Part shown: positions 1 through 10,247 of the stretch, one piece after another
How positions within the stretch are numbered: position 1 is the stretch's first letter
Layout: each line of letters opens with the position of its first letter
NCBI RefSeq assembly: GCF_011745365.1
Contig: NW_024468912.1
Location: forward strand, 1,612,001-1,676,000
Source of the DNA: Cryphonectria parasitica EP155
Taxonomy: Eukaryota > Ascomycota > Sordariomycetes > Diaporthales > Cryphonectriaceae
Direction: 5' to 3'
DNA: 64,000 nt
Program-made: the position numbers and the translations under genes
The notes under the pieces: model-generated
The model's input: only the letters and a program-made list of their open reading frames with translations
The model's database searches: none
What the model was told of the DNA's origin: nothing

Positions 1-366
1 TGCAGCCAAGACGTAGATGCCGGTCAGTCCACATCCCCCGTGCGACGCAGACTGATCTGTAAATATCGCAACGCACTTTGAACACTATTCACCAGGACCA
101 CTCCCAGAGGATATATAGCACCCAGGTAACTCGTTCTTCAGGTATATTCCGTTTTTTCCCTTTCTTTCTTTCTTTCTCTTTTCTCTCCCCTATCTTATCC
201 CACTCTCTTCTTCCCCCCAGCGCCATCCTCATGAAAACCGGCCTCAAGGGCAGGACTTTACCAAAGTAAGCAGAACCACACGATACAAGACTACTGGTAC
301 CCAGGAAGTCGAAAGGAAATACAAAAGCAAATCTTCCACAAGAAGACCACTTTTGCTAGAAAAGCA

Positions 367-1002
367 ATGTCGCCAACAACGACTCTCCGCACCCACCAGC
401 GTATTCTCTGGGCCATTCTGACATGGCACTTCCCAGCACCCATCTGCCAGATGCTTGAGGCCATGTTCTATATCCATAATGACGAGTTGCACCGGCTGTA
501 CTCTATCCTGCTCCACGCCCGGTTCAAGCCGCCCACCCACCTGCTCTCGGCAATTCGGTCGCTTAGTGACGAGACGGCTCGGGAGATGGTCGCCGCCCTG
601 GCAGACGTGGGAATCCGCGCCCCCCGTGATCCCATCCCCAGAGCAACGAACGAGGCCACGCGCATTGGAGGTAGATTGCCGACGAGGGCAGAGCCAGGCT
701 GTAAACCTCTCTTTTATGACTCTGCACGGGAGAAACTGTGGTGTCTGGTGCTAGGCCTGTTCAAGGCCGGGTACATCGGTAGGAATGGTGACGGTTCAGC
801 TCGGGAGAATGTGGCGAGTTTTCGTACACTGCATGTACTGTACCGACTCGACAAGGAGGACCAGCGAGCTAGGAAGGAGGAGGATACAGGTCTGCGGGAT
901 CCGAGTCATAAGTGGTATCATGTTACTTCGGATGAGATTGTCGAAAAGTGGGCGAGAAGGCTGTCTCCGCTCATCGAGTGTGGGAATCGTGAGACAGTAT
1001 AG
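367..1002 (+). CDS. Hypothetical protein, 211 aa
   Basis: Open frame without an intron, ending at TAG 1000-1002, convergent with RFC3. I recognise no family. The product has an N-terminal helical part with a tryptophan/hydrophobic stretch (WAILTWHF) and a charged C-terminal half. An upstream exon is possible: ATG at 231, donor GTAAGC at 266, acceptor TAG ending at 359. It joins in phase and would give a 225 aa protein starting MKTGLKGR. No signal peptide or membrane segment is obvious. Codon use looks coding, but the assignment rests only on frame length and composition. Confidence 0.5.
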   Translation: MSPTTTLRTHQRILWAILTWHFPAPICQMLEAMFYIHNDELHRLYSILLHARFKPPTHLLSAIRSLSDETAREMVAALADVGIRAPRDPIPRATNEATRIGGRLPTRAEPGCKPLFYDSAREKLWCLVLGLFKAGYIGRNGDGSARENVASFRTLHVLYRLDKEDQRARKEEDTGLRDPSHKWYHVTSDEIVEKWARRLSPLIECGNRETV

Positions 1003-1234
1003 ACAAGATGTAAAGTAGATCGATGTATGATTAGCTGTGATTTTGATTCTTTTGGGGAGCAAGCAAGAGGCCATGTAATGTCAGCCAGTCCACAGTGTTG
1101 GGTGATCGTGCATAATTCCACTCATTACCAAAACGCCTACCATCAAATGCAAGCACAAGATTTGTAAGCCCTCTCCTTCCCATTTCAATTGTCCGTAAAC
1201 AGTTGCCTTCTCTTTCTGCTTGAGAACATATGTC

Positions 1235-2543
1235 TCAACCCATGAGCTCCACGCCATTCCGCATAACGCCAACCACGGCACCTGTCTGAACGCTTTCTGA
1301 ACCACCTCCGGCCACTCTGTGCTCGATGTTTGCAAGACCATCCAGCCAGGTGATCATGACCTCCGGTTTCACATTGAGTTGCGCAACTTCCTCGGACAGG
1401 GCAGTGATGATATCGGCGAGAGCGAGGCCTCGTGCGACCTTTAGGGTATTAATCGTTGTCAGGCAAGAAGTAACGTCGCTCGTGTTGAGAAGTGTCTGTA
1501 CAATATCTTGGATGGCATCGGGTGGTGGCGCGGCGATGCAGTTGTAAATGGTATCGACGGTGACGGTCTCTCGTACAATGTCCTTGTCTGGTATCCTCGG
1601 CGCGTCCCGTGGTTGCAAAGGTGTGCCTGGGGTGTTTGTCAGTTCCCTGGTCGGAGAAGAATGCTGGCAGGGAGGTGAACTCACTGGATGCATGACATGC
1701 CTGCAGCACATTCAGGGCTCGACGCATATCGCCTTTGCTCAATTTCACCAGCGCGTCCGTTGCCTCGGGCAGGATCTTGACTTGCTCCTCCTCGATAACC
1801 TTGTCCACCAGCACGCGTATGTCCGCCTCCTTCAGGGGGCTGAATCTGAACCTTGTACACCGCGATAGCAGGGCCGGCGACAGCTTGTGTGAATAGTTGG
1901 CGATGATGCAGAACCGTGTGTTGGCTGTGTACTTCTCCATGATGCGCCGCAGGGCCATCTGGGCAGCGTTGGTCATGGCGTCCGCCTCGTCGAGAATGAT
2001 CAGCTTGTAAGAAGCCAGGGCGCTAGTTCCTCTACCGAAGCCGCCCATGCTGAAGATCTGTTTAGTCGAGGCAAAGGTCTTGATCTGCTCGCGCACAACG
2101 TCGATGCCACGGTCGTCGGAGGCATTCAGCTCGAGCACCATCTGGCGCATGTTCTCAGGCCCATAGATGCGGCGGGCCAGGGCGAGAATGGTAGAGGTTT
2201 TGCCTGTGCCCGGGGGCCCGTAGAGGAGGAGGTGGGGGAGGCGGTTGGAGTCGACGAACTTGTTGATGGTTGCGAGGATGTCTTGGTGGCCCGAGACGTC
2301 CGCAAGAGTTGCGGGACGGTATTTCTCGACCCTGCATGGAGGTCAGCTGACTTTTTGAGACTCTGACCAGCCCTGAAGGGTCAACAGCAGCTCTGAAGAT
2401 GCTCACCATGGCAGGCTGTCTTCTGCTTCGACTGGCAGATTAGCAGCGCTCCGTTTGCCCTTCGCAGTGTTGTCGGAAGAGAAGGTGATGTCTTTGGATG
2501 GCGCGGGGACGTCAACATCCATCTCGTCCTCGTAATCAGACAT
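1235..2543 (-). CDS. RFC3: Replication factor C subunit 3 (clamp loader ATPase)
   Basis: Small AAA+ subunit of the replication factor C complex, which loads PCNA on primed DNA in the nucleus. I join three exons on the minus strand: 2407-2543, 1685-2331 and 1235-1626, with GT-AG introns 2332-2406 and 1627-1684, giving 391 aa. Visible motifs are WVEKYRP (46-52), Walker A GPPGTGKT (84-91), Walker B ILDEAD (160-163 are DEAD) and the arginine-finger SRC (202-204). The run [10 protein letters not shown] is characteristic of this subunit. It is longer than the roughly 340 aa yeast protein, through a longer acidic N-terminus and about ten extra residues after QIFS. An MluI-type box (ACGCGT) lies about 155 bases upstream of the start. 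Confidence 0.95.
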
Positions 2544-4103
2544 TTTGAAGCCTGTGCAGTGAATGGAACACCAGAAAGTGTCGTGATTGAAATGGGAGAT
2601 GGAATTGTGCAGCTGTTCTCGCTGGTCTCGGTGAGGGCGCGCGCCACAGGCCTGCTGCTTCCTGGATTAAGTGGTGGGGCTTGCTGCTCGAGACGCGACG
2701 CGTAGGTACTGCGCGCATGGGTCACAGCTTAAGGACCCTAACTACAGTGCCTTGTCCTTACCTAAGCAGAGGCTTGCTCGACCTGAGATCTGAATTTTGA
2801 ATAACTTTTCTTGTTAAGTTTATATTCTTATGACTTGGACTTGCTAACACAAAGAATCTGCTCTCGTATCACAATATCTGATTGGAAAACGTAGGCAAGA
2901 TTTTAGTTCTAACTCCCGTACAACATGTGCAGCTTCGGTGCCGAGTGGGAACATTGATGAACTGGATCTGGGGAAGTTGCCTGCCAATTCCAGCCTACCG
3001 AGAGCCATCGACTGGGTCGTTGCAGCAAAGTCGCTCCCAACTTTTCTTTACAATTAATTTCACAACGGCATCATCGACCGACAACACCAGCTGAAACCTG
3101 ACCACTAGCATCTTAGAAGCTAATTTGCCTCTTGTTTGCCAACCTGGATTCAAGAATGGTATGTTCACTGCTAAATCGGTGACGTTACCTCGTGTGTACG
3201 GAATTCTCAGTATTTTAGCCACCAGAGAAGTTGACGGTGGGTTCGCTTAGACTCTATTACGCCGATCGCTGCAGGGGCCCCATCCGGCAACCCGAGGACT
3301 TGATAGATGGATTGTGCCAATCCGCGGGGGAAACACCACCCACGTGTTATGGTCTAGACAGGCCACCAAATTGACCGCCCGCAAGCAATACCTCTGCAAT
3401 GTTCTTGTCACCTTCCCCTCTCGGCCACCTTTGCAGAGCTGATATGCCCCGCTGCTGACACCAATTTATTTTGACGCCATTTGTACTTCTGCTGGGCTGG
3501 ATCTTCATTCTCGTGTGCCGCATTCCGGACCATGGCACAGAGCATTCTGCTGCATGCATGACCGGCCTTCTTGGGGAGGTGAGGTTGAAGAGAAAGAAGT
3601 CTTCATGATCTTGGGTACGAATCTTTGAAGCACATGAGCCCCTGAAGGGACGCATGAAATGGCCTCTCTGGCAGACAAGATGGATATCAGTAACCAGTCG
3701 TGGTCGCTAAACACCGCCGATAAGCCTCGATCGGGAGACAGATCATGGGAAGAACGTTCTACAACGTACATCCTACTGTAATAGTACGCCGCAAGATGCC
3801 GAATCGCCGCCGCACATGCATGGCAATTCTCAGCCTATGTGCGGGATCGTTTGTTATTCAACAGCTCGCATTGGCCGGCCTTGTAGATGGGGTTGCATTC
3901 GATGCCCTGCTAGCGAACCAAATTGTCCTCGTGCTGTCCCCCTCCCCCAGGACCCCCTCTCTGTGAACTTAGTATCCTGCCATCCTAGACCCTTGAACAG
4001 CGCCACGATGCCTTCCCAGCAGGTGCAGCAGGAAAGGGGCCCACCAGCCTCGGTGAGGTTGTATGGGTTAATGCTACCCTATTCTTGGCAGGTATGAAAT
4101 CAG
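2544..4103. other. Intergenic between RFC3 and acid phosphatase
   Basis: I see no supported gene; the short frames on both strands lack conserved motifs and paired splice sites. It holds the divergent promoters. A palindromic E-box CACGTG is at 3341-3346, the core bound by Pho4/NUC-1-type phosphate regulators. It is about 900 bases from the phosphatase start, so its relevance is uncertain. Confidence 0.6.
2693..2703. promoter_or_regulatory. MCB-like box upstream of RFC3
   Basis: ACGCGACGCGT contains the full MluI cell-cycle box ACGCGT (2698-2703) overlapping a second ACGCGA. It lies about 155 bases upstream of the RFC3 ATG. In yeasts MBF binds this box at replication genes. Here function is inferred from sequence and position. 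Confidence 0.5.
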
Positions 4104-4112
4104 TATAAAAAA
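4104..4112 (+). promoter_or_regulatory. TATA box of the acid phosphatase gene
   Basis: TATAAAAAA about 150 bases before the chosen ATG at 4258, followed by a pyrimidine-rich leader. Position and sequence fit a TATA element. Confidence 0.5.
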
Positions 4113-4257
4113 GGGCCTCCTCCACGTCCTAGCCTGAATTTCTGAGGTTTTGCGAGATTGCCTCACGCAGTGTGTTTCGTGTGCGTGTGTGGACGAGCAC
4201 TCAGCCAGTCACTTCTCTTCACCCCGTGCTCTAGCCAGGCATCACCCACCAGCAGCC

Positions 4258-5598
4258 ATGAGATCCCAGGTTCTCAGCCTCCTGGCCGTGGCCACCGGCT
4301 CTGCCGTCGCCCAAGAGTACTATACCTATACGGCCACCTCCACCCAGGATGTGTACGCCGCGCAGGCCACCGCCAAAACGTCCAGCCCTGTGACCTATGT
4401 CAAGGGCAAGGCCTTCGACCGTATCGCCATCATCTGGCTCGAGAACACGGATTATGATCTGGCCATCGGTGACCGTAAGAGAACCCCTTCTTGCTGCCCC
4501 TCCCCCTCCCAAGAGCGTTCGCTTTCTCTTTTGAGATCTGTCCCAAGTAGACATGACAATATATTGAATGCTCTTCTAGCAAATCTGGCCTGGCTCGCTC
4601 AGCAGGGCATCACACTTGAGAACTACTTCGGTTTGACGCACCCGTCCGAGCCCAACTATGCCGCCTCGCACGGTGGTGATTACTTTGGCATGGACAACGA
4701 CGACTTGAACTTCCTGGACGCCAACATCTCGTCCATCGTCGACCTGCTCGAGGAGAAGAACATTTCGTGGGGTGAGTATGAGGAGGACATGCCCTACTCC
4801 GGGTTCGAGGGATCTGCGTGGGTAAACCAGCAGACGGGCGCCAACGACTACGTGCGAAAGCACAACCCTCCCGTTCTCTACAACAGCAACTCCGGCAAGG
4901 CCGACCGCCTGGCGGTCATGAAGAACCTGACGCTGTTCTACGAGGACCTCGAGAACGAGACGCTGCCGCAGTGGATGTTCATCACGCCCAACATGACGGA
5001 CGACGGGCACGACACCTCCGTCACCGTGGCGGGCGCCTGGACGCGCAACTTCCTGACCCCGCTGCTCAACGACACTCGCTTCATGAACAACACGCTCGTG
5101 CTCGTCACCTTTGACGAGACCTCCACGTACGCGATCCAGAACCGCGTGCTTGCCATCCTCCTGGGCGATGCCGTCCCCGAGAGCCTCGTCGGCACCACCG
5201 ACAGCAACTACTACAACCACTACTCGGAGATCGCCACCGTCGAGGCCAACTGGGATCTCCACACGCTCGGCCGGTGGGACGTGGGCGCCAACGTCTTCTC
5301 CTGGGTCGCCGAGCTCACGGGCGACCCGCTGCGCGAGTGGGACAATGCGACCTACGGGCCGTTCGACTCGTACTTCTGGAACCAGAGCTATGATGGCGTC
5401 ATGAACGATGCGCCGTCGTACCCCGTGTATCCAGCGCCGAACCTGGACATCGAGAGCCCGAGCGGGCGGACGGTGTCGCCGGCCATCAAGGCGAAATGGG
5501 CGGGCAGTACGAACCCGGACTACTATGAGAATATCATTGAAGTGCCTGACGGACTGCACCCGCCTGCTGGGTATGGCGGTGGTGCCTTTGCGACTTAA
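4258..5598 (+). CDS. Secreted acid phosphatase (phosphoesterase family)
   Basis: Probable secreted acid phosphatase of the PF04185 phosphoesterase family, like the phosphate-repressible PhoA-type enzymes of Aspergillus, releasing phosphate from organic esters outside the cell. Two exons, 4258-4474 and 4580-5598, with a GT-AG intron of 105 bases, give 411 aa. The start is the ATG before RSQVLSLLAVATGSAVA, a clean signal peptide; the longer upstream frame would hide it. Family landmarks are IIWLENTDYD split by the intron from NLAWLA, THPSEPNYAASHGGD, the metal-site-like HDTSV and VTFDE. There are many N-glycosylation sequons (for example NIS, NLT, NET, NMT, NDT, NNT). A TATA box lies upstream. 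Confidence 0.9.
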   Translation: MRSQVLSLLAVATGSAVAQEYYTYTATSTQDVYAAQATAKTSSPVTYVKGKAFDRIAIIWLENTDYDLAIGDRKRTPSCCPSPSQERSLSLLRSVPSRHDNILNALLANLAWLAQQGITLENYFGLTHPSEPNYAASHGGDYFGMDNDDLNFLDANISSIVDLLEEKNISWGEYEEDMPYSGFEGSAWVNQQTGANDYVRKHNPPVLYNSNSGKADRLAVMKNLTLFYEDLENETLPQWMFITPNMTDDGHDTSVTVAGAWTRNFLTPLLNDTRFMNNTLVLVTFDETSTYAIQNRVLAILLGDAVPESLVGTTDSNYYNHYSEIATVEANWDLHTLGRWDVGANVFSWVAELTGDPLREWDNATYGPFDSYFWNQSYDGVMNDAPSYPVYPAPNLDIESPSGRTVSPAIKAKWAGSTNPDYYENIIEVPDGLHPPAGYGGGAFAT

Positions 5599-7636
5599 GA
5601 GGAGAAGAGGGAGGGGGCGATGATGAAAGTAGAGCTGTGGGAAAAGGAGTAGTCTTTAATGAGACAACGTCTCCCAATTGGGTGCGAAACCTTCCTAGAC
5701 CACGTTTCCAAGTAGACGGCATGCGATCGGGTTGTTTATATGGTATAAGCCACATGGGATCTGGCACGGTTGATCCGCGGGAGCCCACAGCGGGAGCGGA
5801 GCGCCAGTCCGATGCCGTTCCGGTCGATGGTCCGCATCGCCATGACGTTCTTGAAAGGCTTGCGAATGAGAAGTCTTGGGTTTGTGTCGATATCGTGTTA
5901 TGTAAAGTGCGTGTCCAGGTGCAAATTTCGTGGACGACAAAGGTTTTTTTTTTAAAAGAAAGAAGAAGAAAAAAACCAAAAAAACCACCATCAATCAATG
6001 GTAGGAAATGGGCAGCATATTGTGTCAATATCGAAATGCTGGCGTCACAGTAGCGCTCACCCAGCATCATGCAGGTAAGACTCATGTTAAGTTCACCAGA
6101 ACGCTGCCTCTTTCTCTTCTGCAAGCTGTTGCTTGCTCGGGACAATGCTGAATTGGGCGGTGTCGATGGTGAGAAAGATGTAGAGACGGTCGATATCTTA
6201 GCAGCAGCAGCGTTGGACATGGGCGGAGCGGGTCGCCCAGGTACTATTATGGTGTTCAAGTCATGTACCGTACCCGTGTCGGAGGGCGAGAGCCACGTTT
6301 ATACCGAGCCGAGAAAAGCCGAGCAGGAACAAATGTTGCGAAGGGTTGATTGAGCGCGTGATGTTGCGCTTTACTATCTTGAGGACAGTCGATGCAGTGG
6401 AGAAAGGTCTACGAGGACGACGACTTTGAGAAGATGAACAGGTGCAAAGTTGTCAAGTCAAGTCTGGCTGACCGTAACGACTTGGCGGTGCTAATCTAGA
6501 AGCCAATAGCCATACAAGGGTTGGGAGCTAATACCGACAGCTTGGGGGAAAGCTCTGGCGCCGCGTCTAAATTTGGTAATGGGACGGCGCGAAGAGTGCC
6601 AAAAGCGTACGAATCTCAGCAGGCACACGACCGACCTGGGGCAAGCGCTGTGGGAAAGTTTGGTTGACTTGGGCTTGACATTGACGTTGCCGAGGCATAC
6701 TGCAATTTGATGAGCAACGAAGGAAGAGGAGGACATACAGGACAGAGAAAGAAGTAGAAGAAAGAGGGAGACGATTCGACCTTCCAAAGCAGCAACAAGC
6801 ATGCCTAACATGCATGAGCTAGAGGAAAACTATCAGCTGCAGAATTAAGCAACGCTGCTTTCCTTTAAGTTTTCTTTTTTTCTTTTTCCACTCTACTTTT
6901 CTACAGTACCTCAAACCGTCCTTTTCGCGGGCCGTGCCTTGCTGGCTCTTGTTTCTGCCGTATGAGACATCTCACACGCCGACATATCCGACCATGACAC
7001 CATTGAGTGGTCATCGTCCCAGGCTGTTTGTTAGAGTCCAGCGTAACTCTTTGGTCCGTGTCTGGTGTGTCTTTCCCTCTTGCACGCTTTCTTCGGCACG
7101 AAACACAGCACAGGCACAAGGCAGGCATGCCAGATCGGTTAGCGGCTGCGCCAAGTCACAGACAGTTTAGCAGTGTCACAATCACTTAACAGCGCTTTTC
7201 CGCAAAGCGTTCTAGGCTCTGGACAGACACCAGTTTTCTCTCCCCTCTGCGGGCCCGAACTAGTGGACGCCGCTCACACAGGCAGGAACCCCCTTTTTGT
7301 TTTTCGAAGCATCCAGGGCGTCAGCCTACAGATGTGGGGAGGGGAAGAAGGTACCGTGGGGGTGGGCAGGGAAGAATTGACGTTCGGTAGTCCCTGTCAA
7401 AAGTTTCCTCTTTTAAGTCTCGTCTTCCCTAGCTGCTGGTTGTTATGCTTTGATGGATGGTCTGTCTTCTGCATGATTCGGTAGACCCTTCAACAGCCAC
7501 CCCGAAGCAGAGCTTCGAAGCCACTCGCTCAAAGAAACCATTCGTTTCTCCAACATCTCAAGTCGTACGTCGTTTACACAGGGGGAGAAAGAGACAAGGT
7601 GCGCCGCCACACCCGATGCTTCGCACAACGAGGGCT
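5599..7636. other. Intergenic, no supported gene
   Basis: Contains a T/A-rich tract near 5940-5985 and pyrimidine-rich stretches near 6860-6900. A 241-codon minus frame (5534-6259) overlaps the phosphatase 3' end and shows no family, so I did not call it. The right part is promoter of the spherulin-4-like gene. Confidence 0.5.
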
Positions 7637-7643
7637 TATAAGA
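7637..7643 (+). promoter_or_regulatory. TATA-like element of the spherulin-4-like gene
   Basis: TATAAGA lies about 200 bases upstream of the ATG at 7844. It is plausible as a TATA element but a little far. Confidence 0.3.
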
Positions 7644-7843
7644 GCATTGGTTGGGTCTTGACAGGCGTGACAGAGGAGGAGAACGAACGAAAAGAGCAAG
7701 GACCAGGAGGCTTGCATCCAAGTCTCACCAGGCGGCAGCCACTTGTGCGAGACGAGGAGGGCTCATTCGCAGGGCAGGTGGGCAGGCCGAGGAGAGGAGG
7801 AGGGGGTTATTAGACAAAGACCAAACTGCGTGCATCATCCCGC

Positions 7844-8938
7844 ATGCGTGGCTTACTGGGGCTCACCGCCCTCGCGGCGACAGTCCTGGCACGGACCCAG
7901 GTGATGGTGCCGCTGTACGTCTACCCAGGCAACTCGACATGGACGAACCCAGACTGGCAGGCGGCCGTGGACGCCATCCAGGCGAACCCTCACCTGCACT
8001 TCTACGTGGTCATCAATCCCAACAGCGGACCCCTCAACACGTCCGACCCGACGGGGTACAACGGTGGCTACTGCAACGTGCAAACCGACCCCAACTACAT
8101 CCCGCACGGCTGCAACCGCGACTGGACCACCCACCTCGCGGCCATCAACAAGCTGCACAATGCCCAGACCCTGGGCTACGTCTGGACGGACTACGGCGCG
8201 CGTGCCGCGGCTGATGTGCGTGCCGACATCGCGGAGTGGTCCAAGTGGGAGACGGCACCGACGTGGACCGCGGGCGAGACGGTCAACATCAGCATCCACG
8301 GCCTGTGGTTCGACGAGGTTGGCGCCGCCAGCAGCAACTATTCGACCTACGCCGACCTGCTGACCTACGCCAACGCCACCTTCGAGGCTGCCAAGGCGGA
8401 TCAGGATGACCAAGGAGGTCTGTACACTGTCGTACTCAACGTGGGCACCGTGTCCAATGCCACCTATGAGGCGCAGCTCTTCCAGATGGCCAGCGCCGTC
8501 GTCACCAAGGAGACGTGCTACACCTCCAACCCAGCCGCCTCGGGCGTCACGGCGGACTGTCCAGAGCCATACGTGCCTTTCGACTACACCGCCCTGACCA
8601 ATGGCAACGGCCTGCCCCATGACTCGGCCTTCCTGCCCCAGTCCGTCATCATTGTGCACCAGTTTGTCGGCCCGCCCAACGCGACCATGGCCAGCCTCAA
8701 GGAGCAGATTGACGGCGTCGTCGACCTCGGCGTGCACAGCACGTACTTCACCAGCGGAAGCTGGCACAACACCACCATCTCGCCGGCCACGATCGGCAAC
8801 GTCGGGAAGCTGATGAAGCAGGCGAACAGCGCCGGGAGGACAGTGGCTGGCGGCAGTGGCGGCTCTAGCTGGATGCCGTGGGTGCCTTGGGTGTGTACTG
8901 CGTGGGTGCTCCTGAACCTGCAGACTTGGTTGCAGTAG
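7844..8938 (+). CDS. Spherulin-4-like cell-surface protein
   Basis: Member of the spherulin-4 family (PF12138). Characterised fungal relatives such as Aspergillus Sph3 are GH135 glycoside hydrolases acting on galactosamine-containing exopolysaccharide; the activity here is inferred. Single exon, 364 aa. The N-terminus MRGLLGLTALAATVLA is a signal peptide. The mature start VMVPLYVYPG, followed by LHFYVVINPNSGP, then GYVWTDYG and the acidic HGLWFDEVG, follows the barrel-like pattern of the family. The C-terminus has a Gly/Ser linker and a hydrophobic tail (WVCTAWVLLNL), consistent with GPI anchoring or a membrane tether. Several Asn sequons are present. Confidence 0.85.
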   Translation: MRGLLGLTALAATVLARTQVMVPLYVYPGNSTWTNPDWQAAVDAIQANPHLHFYVVINPNSGPLNTSDPTGYNGGYCNVQTDPNYIPHGCNRDWTTHLAAINKLHNAQTLGYVWTDYGARAAADVRADIAEWSKWETAPTWTAGETVNISIHGLWFDEVGAASSNYSTYADLLTYANATFEAAKADQDDQGGLYTVVLNVGTVSNATYEAQLFQMASAVVTKETCYTSNPAASGVTADCPEPYVPFDYTALTNGNGLPHDSAFLPQSVIIVHQFVGPPNATMASLKEQIDGVVDLGVHSTYFTSGSWHNTTISPATIGNVGKLMKQANSAGRTVAGGSGGSSWMPWVPWVCTAWVLLNLQTWLQ

Positions 8939-9280
8939 GCTGGCGTTCCTCTGATGGGAGATGATACCCTGTATATGTCCTCGACCTATATGATCAAACC
9001 CTAATGTCTTTTGATAATGATATATAATATTGCATTCCACCTTGCTTCACGGATTAGAGTTCACCTCAGAGCGACGTTGACACTGCAATAATATGGTAAG
9101 AGACGGGAGCTCAAGCTCCCAATGGTTCTAGGTCGGTCTAAATCCTTTTTGTTCTTAAAGAGAAATATTGTTTATAGCATTGGTAGTGGTATCAAAAAGT
9201 ATCTTCCGTCGCGTCTCGTCTCGAGAAAAATAAAACATCTGCCCCTTCTTTCGTCACGGTCATATTCGTGTAAGCCGGGT
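8939..9280. other. Convergent 3' intergenic
   Basis: Short spacer between the ends of the spherulin-4-like gene and the CYSTM gene. It is AT-rich with candidate poly(A) signals (TATATAATATTG near 9020). I see no gene. Confidence 0.5.
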
Positions 9281-9892
9281 TTAGTTGGCAGCAGCCTCGC
9301 CGCAGAGGAAGCAGTCCAGGCAGCAACATGCCTCGGCGGCACAGCAGCAGCAGCAAAGCTGTTCACAAAGATATCATATCGTCAGTCACGACTTGTCCCG
9401 TTCCTCATTCTCAAGAGAAGCCGAGGGGGGGGGGGGGGAAGGAAAGTTGTTTGACTCACGTCCTCGATGCAACCACCACCACGCAGGGACATCGACATGG
9501 GCTCCTCGGCCTTCTGTAAACGCAGGGCAGGTCAGTACAGGCGTCTTTTTTTCTCATCAAACCCCAAGAGGCACACAGAGAGAGAGAGAGAGAGCACAAG
9601 AGAATCCATCCAGTCAGGAAAGGGGGACCTCTCAGTGCCCCAGGCTCGAAGAGGACAGGGCCAACCCAAGCCTTGTGGGTGCCAAGCTCTGGACACGATC
9701 GCCAAGGCAGACGCCTAGACCAAAGCCAAGACGATGATGCCTGGGAGAACCTCCTCTTTCCCTCTCTTCTCGGTAATGCGGATCAATTGGCGGTGGATAG
9801 TGTGGGAATTGGGCTTTGCTTACAGGCTGCTCAGTGGCCATAGGAGGCTGGGCGGCCATGTTGGGCTGCATTTCCATCGACTCAGCAGGCAT
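9281..9892 (-). CDS. Small CYSTM (cysteine-rich transmembrane) family protein, 66 aa
   Basis: Three tiny exons on the minus strand, 9824-9892, 9460-9513 and 9281-9358, join in phase 0 through introns with GTAAGC/CAG and GTGAGT/CAG borders. The product has a Met/Pro/Gln-rich N-terminus starting MPAESMEMQP, a central EEPMSMSLRGGG motif, and a C-terminal cysteine-packed segment that opens LCCCCC and later reads LDCFLCG. This is the layout of CYSTM proteins (PF12734), short tail-anchored proteins linked to stress resistance in yeasts and plants. The second intron carries a 14-base homopolymer and the first an (AG)9 repeat. Upstream, two GGGGYCCAGGGGGG motifs supply AGGGG stress-element cores. The family call rests on the motif pattern. 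Confidence 0.8.
9425..9438. repeat. Homopolymer G14 (C14 on the gene strand)
   Basis: Run of 14 G on the plus strand inside the second intron of the CYSTM gene. On the transcribed strand it is a long pyrimidine run. Confidence 0.9.
9577..9594. repeat. (AG)9 microsatellite
   Basis: Perfect dinucleotide repeat within the first intron of the CYSTM gene. Confidence 0.9.
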
Positions 9893-10180
9893 TTTTGGTG
9901 GATTTTGGTTGGGGTTTCTTTTGGAAGGGTGAAATTTGGTTCAACGAGAATCGACGTAATCGTTCAATGAATGTCGGGAAGGGCTGTTGTCTGTTGCCTC
10001 AGAAAGAAAGTGCAGAGAATGCAAGGTGCGTGTGCTTTATCTCTTTATTGGCAATGCAAGGAGGGATTGGGAAAAAGGGGGATCGCTATTTAAGTTCCAG
10101 CAACAAAGAAATGGAACATTGAGGGAACGGAACTTTGAGAGAAGGGGGATGAATGTGATGCATGCAGGGTCCTGGTGAAT

Positions 10181-10230
10181 GGGGCCAGGGGGGGTCCATT
10201 AGAGAATCACTGGGGTCCAGGGGGGTCCCA
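10181..10230. promoter_or_regulatory. Duplicated STRE-like motif upstream of the CYSTM gene
   Basis: GGGGCCAGGGGGGGTCCATT (10181-10200) and GGGGTCCAGGGGGGTCCCAT (10212-10231) are near-copies about 30 bases apart. Each contains AGGGG, the stress response element core read by Msn2/4- or SebA-type zinc-finger factors. They lie about 300 bases upstream of the CYSTM start on the minus strand. The role is inferred. Confidence 0.4.
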
Positions 10231-10247
10231 TTGGTTTCAGCTGCGCC

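Noticed and set aside
4576..5559. 327-codon minus-strand frame
   Set aside because: Antisense shadow of the acid phosphatase second exon, produced by its GC-rich third positions; the sense protein has clear family motifs.
5534..6259. 241-codon minus-strand frame
   Set aside because: Crosses an A/T tract, overlaps the phosphatase 3' end and has no recognisable motif or paired splice site.
7853..9040. 395-codon minus-strand frame
   Set aside because: Antisense of the spherulin-4-like gene; Val/Gly/Arg-rich composition typical of a shadow.
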